From: an uncultured Pseudomonadota bacterium
GTDB lineage: Bacteria; Pseudomonadota; Gammaproteobacteria; Ga0077536
NCBI GenBank assembly: GCA_903825645.1
Contig: CAIKBL010000087.1
Span: 30,687-94,686, forward strand
Reading direction: 5' to 3'
DNA length: 64,000 nucleotides
Shown: one piece after another, positions 40,696-48,567 of the stretch
How positions within the stretch are numbered: position 1 is the stretch's first letter
Layout of the letters: every line of letters begins with the position of its first letter
Notes under the pieces: model-generated
Told to the model about the DNA's origin: nothing
What the model saw: the letters and a program-made list of their open reading frames with translations, nothing else
Database searches by the model: none
Made by a program: the position numbers and the translations under genes

Positions 40696-41247
40696 TTACG
40701 CGGCATGCCAGGAAAGCGCGAACACATCGTGGTCGGCACCGCAGCCGCGAGACTCGAGGAGTTCTACCCTGACCGGTACGTTGAACATTTTGCCGAGGCC
40801 CGTAAGCAATCCCTCAACAAACGGCTCAAGACCAGGCCGATGCGTATGGTAGTGCAAATGCAGAGAATGGGGGGTAACGTCAGAACACGCGAAACGGGGC
40901 GGCTCGAGTTTGGGAAATATCATCGCCACGCGGGTGTGAAAGTTCGGCAGGTTCTCGAGGAACTCCGGCAGGGAGTTTCCGCCGGCCCGCATGAGCCCAC
41001 CGTAGCCATCGAGCGCTGTGTGCAACACCCAGTGTTCCCCGAAGGCGCGCAGGATATCCGCCGCCGGCAGATTCAGCTCTTCGCTCGCAGCCGCGACCAA
41101 GCGATAAGTGACTTCGTCCGGGTAGGACTCGTTGCTCATGAAGACTTCGACGTCGACCCCCGCCTTCGCCCGAATCCGCTGCCAGGTGTCCTCTCCATAG
41201 TCTTTGCAGATAAGTTGCTGAACGGCTTTGTTGACCATTCCGTACAT
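40696..41247 (-). CDS. H-NOX heme nitric-oxide/oxygen-binding sensor
   Basis: A 183-residue stand-alone H-NOX (HNOB, PF07700). ATG 41247, with AAGGAT upstream, gives the family start MYGMVNKAVQQLI; the open frame upstream is not conserved. The proximal heme ligand is His104 in NFHTRVAMIFPKLEPPRF. The heme-propionate motif YxSxR appears as Tyr133-His-Thr135-His-Arg137, with Thr in place of Ser. The helical N-terminus reads DTWQRIRAKAGVDVE. The protein has no membrane helix and would act in the cytosol, binding NO and modulating the HNOBA kinase encoded immediately downstream. Oxygen binding seems unlikely without a clear distal Tyr, but that is an inference. Confidence 0.93.
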   Translation of the reverse strand: MYGMVNKAVQQLICKDYGEDTWQRIRAKAGVDVEVFMSNESYPDEVTYRLVAAASEELNLPAADILRAFGEHWVLHTALDGYGGLMRAGGNSLPEFLENLPNFHTRVAMIFPKLEPPRFACSDVTPHSLHLHYHTHRPGLEPFVEGLLTGLGKMFNVPVRVELLESRGCGADHDVFALSWHAA

Positions 41248-41461
41248 GACGTATCCTTGTTCTGTGAACATCTTACCAACGTCGCGGAGATCCGAGAATT
41301 GGCGCGGAGGCCGCGCGCGGCCTCCATTGACGGGACGCCAGAATCGTCCAGCAGGTTGTGATAGTGACAGCGTTACGCGTATGCGTTGCAAGGCACGAAA
41401 AGGTCGCTGGAAAAGACCCCTTGTGCCGGCGCGGGCGGGGCATGGCTGGGGGTGCATAGGG

Positions 41462-42676
41462 CTAGACGCCTCGGGCCAGGGGCGTTGCCCGACGGTAGAG
41501 AAACAGGCCAGACAGACCGAGTGCGGTGAAGCCCGCGCCGGCAATGAAGGGGGCGGCGGGGCCGATCAGGGTCCACAAGAAACCGGCAACCAAGCTCGCC
41601 AGCAACAGCGCAATGCCGCTGCTGAAGTTGAACATGCCAAAGGCCGTTGCGCGCAGGTGGCCAGGCGCAGTATCCGCAACAAGCGCTGCGAGTAGGCCTT
41701 GCGTCATGCCCAGGTGTAATCCCCAGATCGCGATCCCGCCCATGACGAACCAAAGATTGGGCGCAACGGCGAGCACGATATCGGCCACCATCAGCGTGGC
41801 GAAACCAACACCCAGCATCTGTTCGCGGTTGACGCGGTCGGAGAGCGCACCTAGCGGATAAGCAGACAGCGCATAGCACAGGTTCATCACCACCAGCACC
41901 AAGGGTGTCAACGCCAGGGGGAGTCCGGCGCTGTGCGCACGCAGGATGAGAAACGCTTCGCCAAAACGTGCCAACGTTGGGACAGTGCCCACGGCCAAGA
42001 CGATCCAGTAGGCGCGGCCAATGGTCTTTAAGTCTCGAAGTTTTGCGGTCACCGGGATTGGGGTCAGTTGCCGGGGTGGTTCGCGCACGCCCACGATGAG
42101 GGCCACGACGGAGCACAATCCCGGGATAACGGCGAGCCAGAAGATGAGTCTGAAATTGTCATGCGACAGCGCCATCAGCGCGATAGCGATCAGCGCCCCG
42201 GCAAAATCACCGACGGTATCGAGTGCTTGCCGCAGACCGTACGCGGCCCCCCGCAGTCCGACAGGCACCAGATCGGCGACCATCGCATCGCGCGGCGCGG
42301 CGCGAATACCTTTCCCGACCCGGTCGGAAAAGCGCGCGGCAAGGACGAGCGATGACGTCGTGGCGATGGCAAAGAGCGGTTTCGAGAGGGCGCCGAGTGC
42401 ATAACCCATGATGGTCAGGAACTTGCGCTTTCCTAGGCGGTCGCTAAGCCAGCCGGAGAAGAGTTTGGAGGTGGACGCGGTCGCTTCACCGATCCCTTCG
42501 ATCAAGCCCACCATTTCAGCATTCGCACCCAGTGTGAAGACGAGAAACACCGGCAACAGGCTGTGGACCATCTCTGAAGAGATATCCATGAACAGGCTAA
42601 CGAAGCCGAGCGCCCAGATGTCGCGCGGCATCGCGCGAACGCCGGTTTGGATGGATGCTTGGGCTTTGTCGTTCAT
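41462..42676 (-). CDS. MFS transporter
   Basis: A 404-residue major-facilitator protein with about 12 hydrophobic helices. The loop between helices 2 and 3 reads GWLSDRLGKRKFL, the family's conserved DRxGRR-like motif, and SDRVGKGIRAAPRDAMVADL follows helix 4, a pattern seen in an uncharacterised MFS group. The N-terminus FMDISSEMVHSLLPVFLV is typical of that group too. Substrate unknown. It lies 214 bases upstream of H-NOX on the same strand. Confidence 0.9.
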   Translation of the reverse strand: MNDKAQASIQTGVRAMPRDIWALGFVSLFMDISSEMVHSLLPVFLVFTLGANAEMVGLIEGIGEATASTSKLFSGWLSDRLGKRKFLTIMGYALGALSKPLFAIATTSSLVLAARFSDRVGKGIRAAPRDAMVADLVPVGLRGAAYGLRQALDTVGDFAGALIAIALMALSHDNFRLIFWLAVIPGLCSVVALIVGVREPPRQLTPIPVTAKLRDLKTIGRAYWIVLAVGTVPTLARFGEAFLILRAHSAGLPLALTPLVLVVMNLCYALSAYPLGALSDRVNREQMLGVGFATLMVADIVLAVAPNLWFVMGGIAIWGLHLGMTQGLLAALVADTAPGHLRATAFGMFNFSSGIALLLASLVAGFLWTLIGPAAPFIAGAGFTALGLSGLFLYRRATPLARGV

Positions 42677-43125
42677 GATGCTCCTGAGTTCGGCGTCGCA
42701 AAGCCGACGCGCGCTGTGGACGGCGCAGATAGCGCACGCCCGCTTTCATGCGCCGACCTTGCTCAGGCAGTTGTCTGCGTCGACCGAGCCTGACTACCCA
42801 TAATCAAGCCAGATGAGACGAGATGCTTGATCCACATCAAGGCGCGCCACGCGCTGATAGAGAGTCGCTGGTGACGACCCCAAATGGGTCAGAGCCGTGG
42901 ACCGTGACGGCGCGCACACGTGGCCTGTCGGTTCCGACTTCGCGTGGCGGATGCTGAGGAAACACCGAGAACCGGTGAGGCGATGGCGCAAAATGCAGAC
43001 CCATTCGAGCAGGATTTTCAGGTCAATGTCCGCCACTCGGTTTCCGCTATTCAGCTATGACTAGCGGATCGAAGCCCGCATCGCTCGCAGCCACCCTAAC
43101 GACGCGGGAGGACGTGTGTTTCAGA
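42677..43125. other. Intergenic region
   Basis: About 450 bases upstream of the MFS gene and downstream of the small monooxygenase. An 80-codon open frame on the minus strand (43036-42794) has no recognisable content. Confidence 0.4.
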
Positions 43126-43419
43126 TCAAGCGCGTAGTCGTTCCAAATACCGGAGCGAGATGTCCCCCTCGATAATGGCCTTCATATTGTCGATGTCGCC
43201 GCGGGCGACTCGCCAAGCAAAGTATTTCTCATAGGCCGGGCGTGATTCCCACGTTTCCACGATGACGAAACTTTGCGGATCATCCATGCTCTGGGTTGCG
43301 TAGAGATCAATACAACCCTCAAACGAGCGGGTATCCGGGAATGAGCCTTTGAAACCCGCCGCCATGCTGTCGACGTGTTCTTTTTTGACGCGAACCTCGA
43401 GTACTACGGTGCAAGTCAT
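43126..43419 (-). CDS. Antibiotic biosynthesis monooxygenase (ABM) domain protein
   Basis: A 97-residue dimeric ferredoxin-fold protein of the ABM/quinol monooxygenase family. CTVVLEVRVKKEHVDSMAAGFKG is the first strand-helix, SFVIVETWESRPAYEKYFAWR the second half, with the conserved Trp in VETWES and a following His-less helix. Members oxidise quinols or aromatic polyketides without cofactor, or act as stress proteins. Function here unknown. Confidence 0.85.
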   Translation of the reverse strand: MTCTVVLEVRVKKEHVDSMAAGFKGSFPDTRSFEGCIDLYATQSMDDPQSFVIVETWESRPAYEKYFAWRVARGDIDNMKAIIEGDISLRYLERLRA

Positions 43420-43887
43420 CGCTTTTGCCTCTAATGATTAATCGGATAGGTGAGTGGAGATTATGCTCGGTTTGTACCGGCTCCGGAAGTCCTTGCTGAG
43501 CCTTCATCCACGACGCTGTTTAAAAGCGAAGTTCGCGATAACAAGCAGGCGTCTGTCCGGGTAGGGCACCGTTGGTCTGCCGAGCCCGACGCGACAGGCG
43601 CGGTGGGCAACAGAAAAGGGGACGGTCGTCCGACGGATGACTGATCCGGGACTGTCGACAGTCAATTTTTGATACTGAGGCGCTCGCGCGGATCCTTGCT
43701 GCTCCCGGATGATGAGTTGTTGCGACGGAATCGATGCCGATGTTTGCATCGAATCAGGACCAGCGCCGCGAACGCAATGGGGCTTGTGCGCGCGCCGAGC
43801 CGGTGAGGCCGCTTTCGGCGCAAAAGAATATTGATTAGGCGTCTACAGATCGCGAGTTGCAAACAGCACGCATTCTCGTTATTTTAT
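43420..43887. other. Divergent intergenic region
   Basis: Upstream of both the ABM gene (-) and the Rrf2 gene (+). Apart from the inverted repeat next to the Rrf2 start, nothing is recognised. Confidence 0.4.
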
Positions 43888-43908
43888 CTCGGAGTAGTTT
43901 AATCCGAG
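43888..43908. promoter_or_regulatory. Inverted repeat before the Rrf2 start (possible operator)
   Basis: CTCGGA (43888-43893) and TCCGAG (43903-43908) form a perfect 6-bp inverted repeat with a 9-base spacer, ending six bases before the ATG at 43915. Rrf2 regulators commonly repress themselves from such palindromes. It also overlaps the place of the ribosome binding site, so translation could be affected. Confidence 0.45.
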
Positions 43909-43914
43909 TAATTT

Positions 43915-44457
43915 ATGGCGCTCTATAGCGTAAGCGTCGAGTACGGGCTGCACTGTCTGTTGCACCTTGTCGGTGGAGTTCTTAAAGCGACCAGCCTCGA
44001 CCTCGCCGAATTTCAGGGTATTTCCCCGACGTATACGGCGAAGCTTTTTACCCAGCTTAAAATCGCGGGATTGGTCGTCGCGCACGAAGGCGCACATGGC
44101 GGCTTTTGCTTAGCCCGTCCGGCGAGCGAAATCACCGTTCTCGATGTCGTCGAGGCACTCGAAGGTCACAAACCGCTGTTTCAGTGCAGAGAAGTACGCC
44201 GGAATTGCGCGCTATTCGAAGATGAACCGCCCCTTTGGGCCGTCAAAGGCCCCTGCGGTATCCATGCCGTGATGCTCGAAGCTGAGCAGAGCATGAAGCG
44301 ATCACTCGCACGTCATACGCTCGCGGACATCGCACAACGAGTAGCGGACAAGGCGCCGATTGCTTTTGTTAGGGACGCGACTGCTTGGTTTTCCGACCGT
44401 AAATCAAAAGCGAAAAATCGCGCGAGTCTGCTTAAATCGAAAAAGGAAATCGCATGA
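43915..44457 (+). CDS. Rrf2-family transcriptional regulator, probably iron-sulfur
   Basis: A 180-residue winged-helix regulator. The N-terminal DNA-binding part reads YSVSVEYGLHCLLHL, then the recognition region ISPTYTAKLFTQLKIAGLV and the wing GAHGGFCLARPASEITVLDV. Three cysteines spaced as in NsrR/IscR/RsrR (CREVRRNC, and GPCGI 24 residues later) suggest an Fe-S cluster that senses NO or redox state. The Lys-rich tail is unusual. It overlaps the next gene by four bases (ATGA), so it very likely controls that NAD(P)H dehydrogenase. Confidence 0.9.
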   Translation: MALYSVSVEYGLHCLLHLVGGVLKATSLDLAEFQGISPTYTAKLFTQLKIAGLVVAHEGAHGGFCLARPASEITVLDVVEALEGHKPLFQCREVRRNCALFEDEPPLWAVKGPCGIHAVMLEAEQSMKRSLARHTLADIAQRVADKAPIAFVRDATAWFSDRKSKAKNRASLLKSKKEIA

Positions 44458-45659
44458 AACGTTTAGTAATAATCGGTGGCGGATTCGCGGGGTTATGGGC
44501 GGCGCTCGTGGCCGCCTTTGAAGCAGACAAGCATGGTGCAGCCTTACATGTGACCCTGATCTCTAAAGACGATCACCTTACCGTGCGGCCCCGTCTATAC
44601 GAACTCTTCACGGAACAGTTCCGCGCACCATTGGCGCCGGTGCTGTCGCCGCTCGGAATCCATCTGCAGTTGGGTTGTGTCGAGTCAATCGATGACGACG
44701 CTCGCACGGTACAGATAAGCGCCGGTGACAGTCACGTCACGCTTGGCTACGACAAATTGATAGTTGCGGTTGGCAGCGTACAGCAGTTAGTAGATGTGCC
44801 GGGTGTCGCGGAGTTCGCGTTGGATATAGACACCTACGCAGGCGCCGAGGCACTTAACGAACATCTCAAGCGCGTGCTGACCGCACCGCACAGCACGGCC
44901 GGCGCCACTTTTGTGGTCGTGGGTGGCGGCTTCACGGGGGTCGAGCTTGCGGTAGAAATGCGTAATCACATTCGCACGATGAGCGACGAAGCGACCGCAA
45001 GCAAAGCACGCATACTGCTCATCGAACGTTCAAATTTGATAGGGCCGGAATTGGGAGATAACCCGCGACCCATTATCGAAGCCGCGCTCGCCAATGCTCA
45101 AGTAGAGATTCGGTTGAACGCAACGCTCGCGCGAGTCGAGCCGGAGGCGATATTTCTCGCCGATGGTGAGCGGATAGAGACGTCAACCACAATGATCACT
45201 ACCGGACTGCACGCAAACCCGTTTGCGATGAAAGTGGCGGCTGAACGAGATCGTCTCGGCCGTCTGATGGTGGATGATTATCTGCGCGTCAACGGTCAGG
45301 AGAGCATCTTTGCGGCGGGCGATATCGCCTGCGCTAAGGTGGATGATACGCGGGTCGCGCTCATGTCATGTCAGCACGCTATCCCCATGGGTAAACACGC
45401 CGGTTTTAATGCGGCGCATGAGTTGCTGGACCTGCCGCTGCGGGCCTATCGCCAACCCGATTATGTGACCTGTCTCGATCTTGGCGACTATGGCGCGCTT
45501 TTGACGACGGGTTGGGAACGTCGCGTGGAAAATTCGGGTGCGGACGTCAAACCATTGAAGCGCATGATTAACACGCAGTGGATTTATCCCCCCACGGGAA
45601 CACGGGAAGATATTTTGAAAGCATCGGATATCGATGCCCCCTGGCCACCAGCGGTGTAA
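44454..45659 (+). CDS. FAD-dependent NAD(P)H:quinone oxidoreductase (NDH-2-like)
   Basis: A 401-residue two-dinucleotide-binding flavoprotein. First Rossmann fold: RLVIIGGGFAGLWAAL for FAD; second: TFVVVGGGFTGVELAVEM for NAD(P)H; the C-terminal FAD motif IFAAGDIACA follows. These features and the length suit type II NADH dehydrogenases, which pass electrons from NADH to quinone without pumping protons. The C-terminal membrane-binding helix is weak, so a soluble relative is possible. It is translationally coupled to the Rrf2 gene, as in rsrR-azoR-like redox operons. Confidence 0.9.
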   Translation: MKRLVIIGGGFAGLWAALVAAFEADKHGAALHVTLISKDDHLTVRPRLYELFTEQFRAPLAPVLSPLGIHLQLGCVESIDDDARTVQISAGDSHVTLGYDKLIVAVGSVQQLVDVPGVAEFALDIDTYAGAEALNEHLKRVLTAPHSTAGATFVVVGGGFTGVELAVEMRNHIRTMSDEATASKARILLIERSNLIGPELGDNPRPIIEAALANAQVEIRLNATLARVEPEAIFLADGERIETSTTMITTGLHANPFAMKVAAERDRLGRLMVDDYLRVNGQESIFAAGDIACAKVDDTRVALMSCQHAIPMGKHAGFNAAHELLDLPLRAYRQPDYVTCLDLGDYGALLTTGWERRVENSGADVKPLKRMINTQWIYPPTGTREDILKASDIDAPWPPAV

Positions 45660-45746
45660 CTAAATCGACCAAGAATTTAAGTATCTGTTGGATCGGCGGG
45701 GGGCGGAACCGTACCCGTTTTTTAACCGAAATTTCCCATTAGAACC

Positions 45747-46335
45747 TCACCCTGACGCATAAACAGGTGTGAATTTGGCGGGGATGTCGAAGGTTTTTGA
45801 GGCATCCCAGAGACCTTGCATCCAAGCGCGTTTTTGCATGGCCATGACGAGATTCAAGATCGGTTTTCGGCTTTTGTAAGCGGGCTTGGCGAAGAGTGGG
45901 TAGCGCAAGGTTTGCAGGGTGTGCGCAATTGCGTTTGAAGAATGTTTGAGGGTGCTGGTTTTGAGCAAGACCTGGTGAAATAGGCTCATCAGGTTAAAAC
46001 CCAGCATGACGGTTTTGATTGCCGCTTCGGTCGCCCAAAAATCTTTCATGACAAAGCTATCGGCGGCAAAATCGTACTTGAGTTCTTTGATGCGATTCTG
46101 GCAATCCGCACGACCGCGATACAGTCGCCAGACTTGCACGGCGGGTAAATCCAAATGGGTGACCCGTGATGAAAAACGCCACTTGTCAATGATGGGACCA
46201 TCGGCAAAAAAGTTGAGCGTTTTACCTTTGGGCATCTCGCGTTGTTCGATATGCTGACGGATACCAACCACCCAACGCGGCGCGCTCCATGCCTCTGGTT
46301 GATACGCAAAACGGGCCAGCTCGATACCCGACGTC
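45747..46335 (-). mobile_element. IS1380-family transposase, C-terminal fragment
   Basis: From about 46333 down to the stop at 45747 the minus strand encodes GIELARFAYQPEAWSAPRWV, the catalytic-end block YRGRADCQNRIKELKYDFAA (with the conserved Glu replaced by Gln in the usual DCENRIKE) and the helix FWATEAAIKTVMLGFNLMSL. The N-terminal 200 or so residues are missing: the frame runs into an IS3-family sequence. The element is dead. A matching N-terminal fragment in the same orientation lies at 55.7 kb. Confidence 0.82.
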
Positions 46336-46740
46336 CCCCTTGTTTTGAGTGGCAGTTTGATTTGGAGTCCAATCCCCCCTTGAGAAGGAGATTGGACGTG
46401 AAGAAGAGATTTTCGGAAGAACAGATCATCGGGTTTCTGCGCGAGGCGGAGGCCGGCATGGCGATCAAAGAGTTGTGCCGTCGGCATGGTTTCAGCGAGG
46501 CCTCGTACTCCCTCTGGCGGAGCAAGTTTGGCGGGATGAGCGTGTCTGAAGCCCGTCGGCTCCGAGATTTGGAGACCGAGAACGGACGGCTGAAGAAGCT
46601 GCTGGCCGAGCAGGTGCTGGAAAACGCGATCGTGAAGGAAGCGCTTCGAAAAAAGTGGTAACCGCGCCAGCCCGACGCAAGCTGGTGCGGGAGTTGATGG
46701 ACCAGGGATTGAGCGAGCGTCGCGCGCTTTGTCTGGCCAG
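46336..46740 (+). mobile_element. IS3-family element, left part (orfA plus start of orfB)
   Basis: The element begins inside the IS1380 transposase gene. It holds complete orfA and the first ~28 codons of orfB (from 46655: VTAPARRKLVRELMDQGLSE, then RRALCLA). At about 46740 the similarity stops and A+T-rich DNA begins. GTCCAAT and ATTGGAC around 46366-46396 form an inverted repeat just before orfA. The right end, the DDE domain and any target duplication are gone. Confidence 0.75.
46398..46661 (+). CDS. IS3-family transposase OrfA
   Basis: An 87-residue DNA-binding subunit starting at GTG 46398 behind AAGGAG. KKRFSEEQIIGFLREAEAGM, then KELCRRHGFSEASYSLWRSK is the helix-turn-helix, followed by the leucine-zipper region LRDLETENGRLKKLLAEQVL. 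The stop overlaps the orfB start region, as usual for programmed frameshifting in IS3 elements. The element itself is truncated. Confidence 0.85.
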   Translation: MKKRFSEEQIIGFLREAEAGMAIKELCRRHGFSEASYSLWRSKFGGMSVSEARRLRDLETENGRLKKLLAEQVLENAIVKEALRKKW

Positions 46741-46880
46741 ATTGTGTACAGCCAGCTTTACAAGTGAGGGGGAGGTTATAGGGGATTTTTCTTATGAATT
46801 TTACAGTGCCTCTTTCAGGCCAAGCCGAAATTTTGAAATAAATTGAGTTTTATTAGTGGGTTGACTATAGAGAGCTTATT
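46741..46880. other. A+T-rich stretch after the IS3 break
   Basis: Visibly lower in G+C than everything around it (for example TTTTTCTTATGAATTTTAC). It leads straight into the sigma-54 promoter. No gene. Confidence 0.5.
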
Positions 46881-46900
46881 TTGGCACGAATAGTGCTTTA
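46881..46900 (+). promoter_or_regulatory. Sigma-54 promoter of the PEP-CTERM gene
   Basis: TTGGCACGAATAGTGCTTTA contains the -24 GG (46883-46884) and -12 GC (46895-46896) exactly 10 bases apart, and the -24 element TGGCACG is a perfect consensus. Transcription would start near 46907, about 90 bases before the gene's GTG. Many PEP-CTERM genes are known to be driven by RpoN with the PrsK/PrsR pair. Confidence 0.8.
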
Positions 46901-46998
46901 TTAACGTACACACTGCGCGAGTGAAGTGTCATGCGGGAACCGAATTTGGCGGGGCCCTCCGCAACAGTTATTTAACAAATGCGTCGAAAGAGGCAACC

Positions 46999-47628
46999 GT
47001 GAACCATCAAAATTCGCCATCGCATCACAATTCGCTGATCTTGGCCCTAGCCGGCGCGGCTGCCGCGCTGGCCACCCCGGGTGCGCAAGCAATTGTCTTC
47101 AGCAACACTCAAGCCCACGGAGTCGACGTTGGAAACACCTACCAAGACATCGGTGGCATGACAGGCGTCAGCCTGGAAAACTACGGGAAGAGTGGCTCGA
47201 TCGGGGTGTACGGGACCCAGTTCACAGGGTCTCCTGTCGTGGCCGGCAGCGCCATCGGTGCCGGCTCCCTGTTCGCAGACAATGTCACGCTGGCAGAAGG
47301 GGTGAAGTTGGCCGGCGACACCACGGCACCTGCGCCCGGGATTTACGGGGTGCATTTCGACAATGGCCCAGGCACCCAGTACGGCTGGGTGAACGTTGAT
47401 ATCTCCAGGCCGGTGGAATGCCTCTACGTGTTGGAAGAGGGCTGCGTGAGCGGGCCTGCCTACTCTTACACGGCCACCGTCCTCGGCTGGGGCTACGAAA
47501 CCAACGTCGGCGTGGATATCGCCGCGGGAGCCGTGCCTGAACCCACCTCGCTCGCGCTGATGGCCCTGGGCCTGATCGGCGTGGGCGCCGCGCGCCGCCG
47601 CGCCAGCCGTGCCGCTCGCGCACACTGA
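46999..47628 (+). CDS. PEP-CTERM sorting-domain protein
   Basis: A 209-residue secreted protein. GTG 46999 follows AGAGG and gives a signal peptide (SLILALAGAAAALATPGAQA). The middle is a Gly/Ala-rich beta-type region without recognised domain. The C-terminus is a classic exosortase signal: VPEP, a hydrophobic helix (TSLALMALGLIGVGAA) and an Arg cluster (RRRASRAARAH). Exosortase (XrtA-type) would cut at the PEP motif and the protein would reach the outer surface, often linked with exopolysaccharide. No exosortase is in the window. Its base composition is richer in G+C than the neighbouring IS and promoter DNA. Confidence 0.88.
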   Translation: MNHQNSPSHHNSLILALAGAAAALATPGAQAIVFSNTQAHGVDVGNTYQDIGGMTGVSLENYGKSGSIGVYGTQFTGSPVVAGSAIGAGSLFADNVTLAEGVKLAGDTTAPAPGIYGVHFDNGPGTQYGWVNVDISRPVECLYVLEEGCVSGPAYSYTATVLGWGYETNVGVDIAAGAVPEPTSLALMALGLIGVGAARRRASRAARAH

Positions 47629-47640
47629 TCCAGCGCACTC

Positions 47641-48567
47641 ATGAGCGACTCGTCCCGGCCGCCGGCCGGGCCCGGGTTTAGCGTGGGCGCAGCGGCCGTC
47701 GATCAGACGGCTGCTGTTTTTGCGCTGCTGCCGGAATTGCTGCACGCCACCTCACTGCCACCGCGCTTCATCGTCGCCCATGTGGCGGGCGATGCCTCGC
47801 GGCTACTCGGGGCAGCCGCGTTCGTGCCGCAGGTGCAAAACGCCGACTCGCCCGGCTTCCTGACGCAATGTCGGGTGCTGCCGACGTTTCAGCGTCGTGG
47901 CATCGGCCTTGCGCTGATGAGCCGACTGGCCGACGAGGCGCGCGCGTGGGACGTGCCGCATTTGCACGCCTGGTCGGCGCATGATGACACCAGTGAGTCG
48001 CTAGGCTTCTTGCGCGCTGCGGGCTTTCGGCCAGGCACGGCGATGCATTATTTCACGCTTGAGACGGCGCTGATGTGCGCGGCGTCGGTGCGTTTCCAGC
48101 AGGGCTTGCGCTCAAGCAGTCGGGTGCCGGCCGACGCGCTACCGGTACCGCTGGCGAACGTGCCCATCGAGCCGGTGTTGGCGCTGTTTTGCGCCGAGTT
48201 CGGCGGCTCACCAACGCAGGCACGTGCGCGCATCGAGCGCACGCTGGGGCATCCTTTGGGCCAGGCGCTGTCGTCGGCGCTGTGGGACGGCACCACGCTG
48301 GCGGGCTTTTTGCTGGCCGGTGCCAGCGATACCGATGGCTGCCCGGAGGTGTCCTTTTGGGCCAGCGACCCGCGCTTTCGTCGCGGCTGGCCCGCCGCCG
48401 TGTTGCTTCTCGAGTTCACCCGCGCGATGGAGGCCGGTGGTCACGCGCAGGCCCGTTACGCCTGCAACGACCGCACCCGCGCTACGATGAACCTAGTGCG
48501 CCGTGTGGGTGCGCAGCTCGAGCGTGTCCGCATCCACCAGGTGCTCGACCTGACCACCCTGCCGTGA
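47641..48567 (+). CDS. Double GNAT-fold acetyltransferase
   Basis: A 308-residue protein. The first GNAT domain (about residues 15-145) has the acetyl-CoA loop CRVLPTFQRRGIGLALMSRL and the late strand SLGFLRAAGFRPG. The second half (about 165-308) looks like a degenerate second GNAT fold: ALWDGTTLAGFLLAGAS and WASDPRFRRGWPAAVLLLEF, then NDRTRATMNLVRRVGAQLE. The acetyl acceptor is unknown. It begins 12 bases after the PEP-CTERM gene and overlaps the next gene by four bases (GTGA), so the three genes probably form one operon under the sigma-54 promoter. Confidence 0.8.
   Translation: MSDSSRPPAGPGFSVGAAAVDQTAAVFALLPELLHATSLPPRFIVAHVAGDASRLLGAAAFVPQVQNADSPGFLTQCRVLPTFQRRGIGLALMSRLADEARAWDVPHLHAWSAHDDTSESLGFLRAAGFRPGTAMHYFTLETALMCAASVRFQQGLRSSSRVPADALPVPLANVPIEPVLALFCAEFGGSPTQARARIERTLGHPLGQALSSALWDGTTLAGFLLAGASDTDGCPEVSFWASDPRFRRGWPAAVLLLEFTRAMEAGGHAQARYACNDRTRATMNLVRRVGAQLERVRIHQVLDLTTLP

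Noticed and set aside
42794..43036. An 80-codon minus-strand gene upstream of the MFS transporter
   Set aside because: No recognisable content; probably chance.
48075..48563. An N-terminal extension of the phosphodiesterase-TPR protein through the GNAT gene
   Set aside because: The extension is a shifted frame of the GNAT coding sequence; the GTG at 48564 gives the proper domain start and a 4-base overlap.
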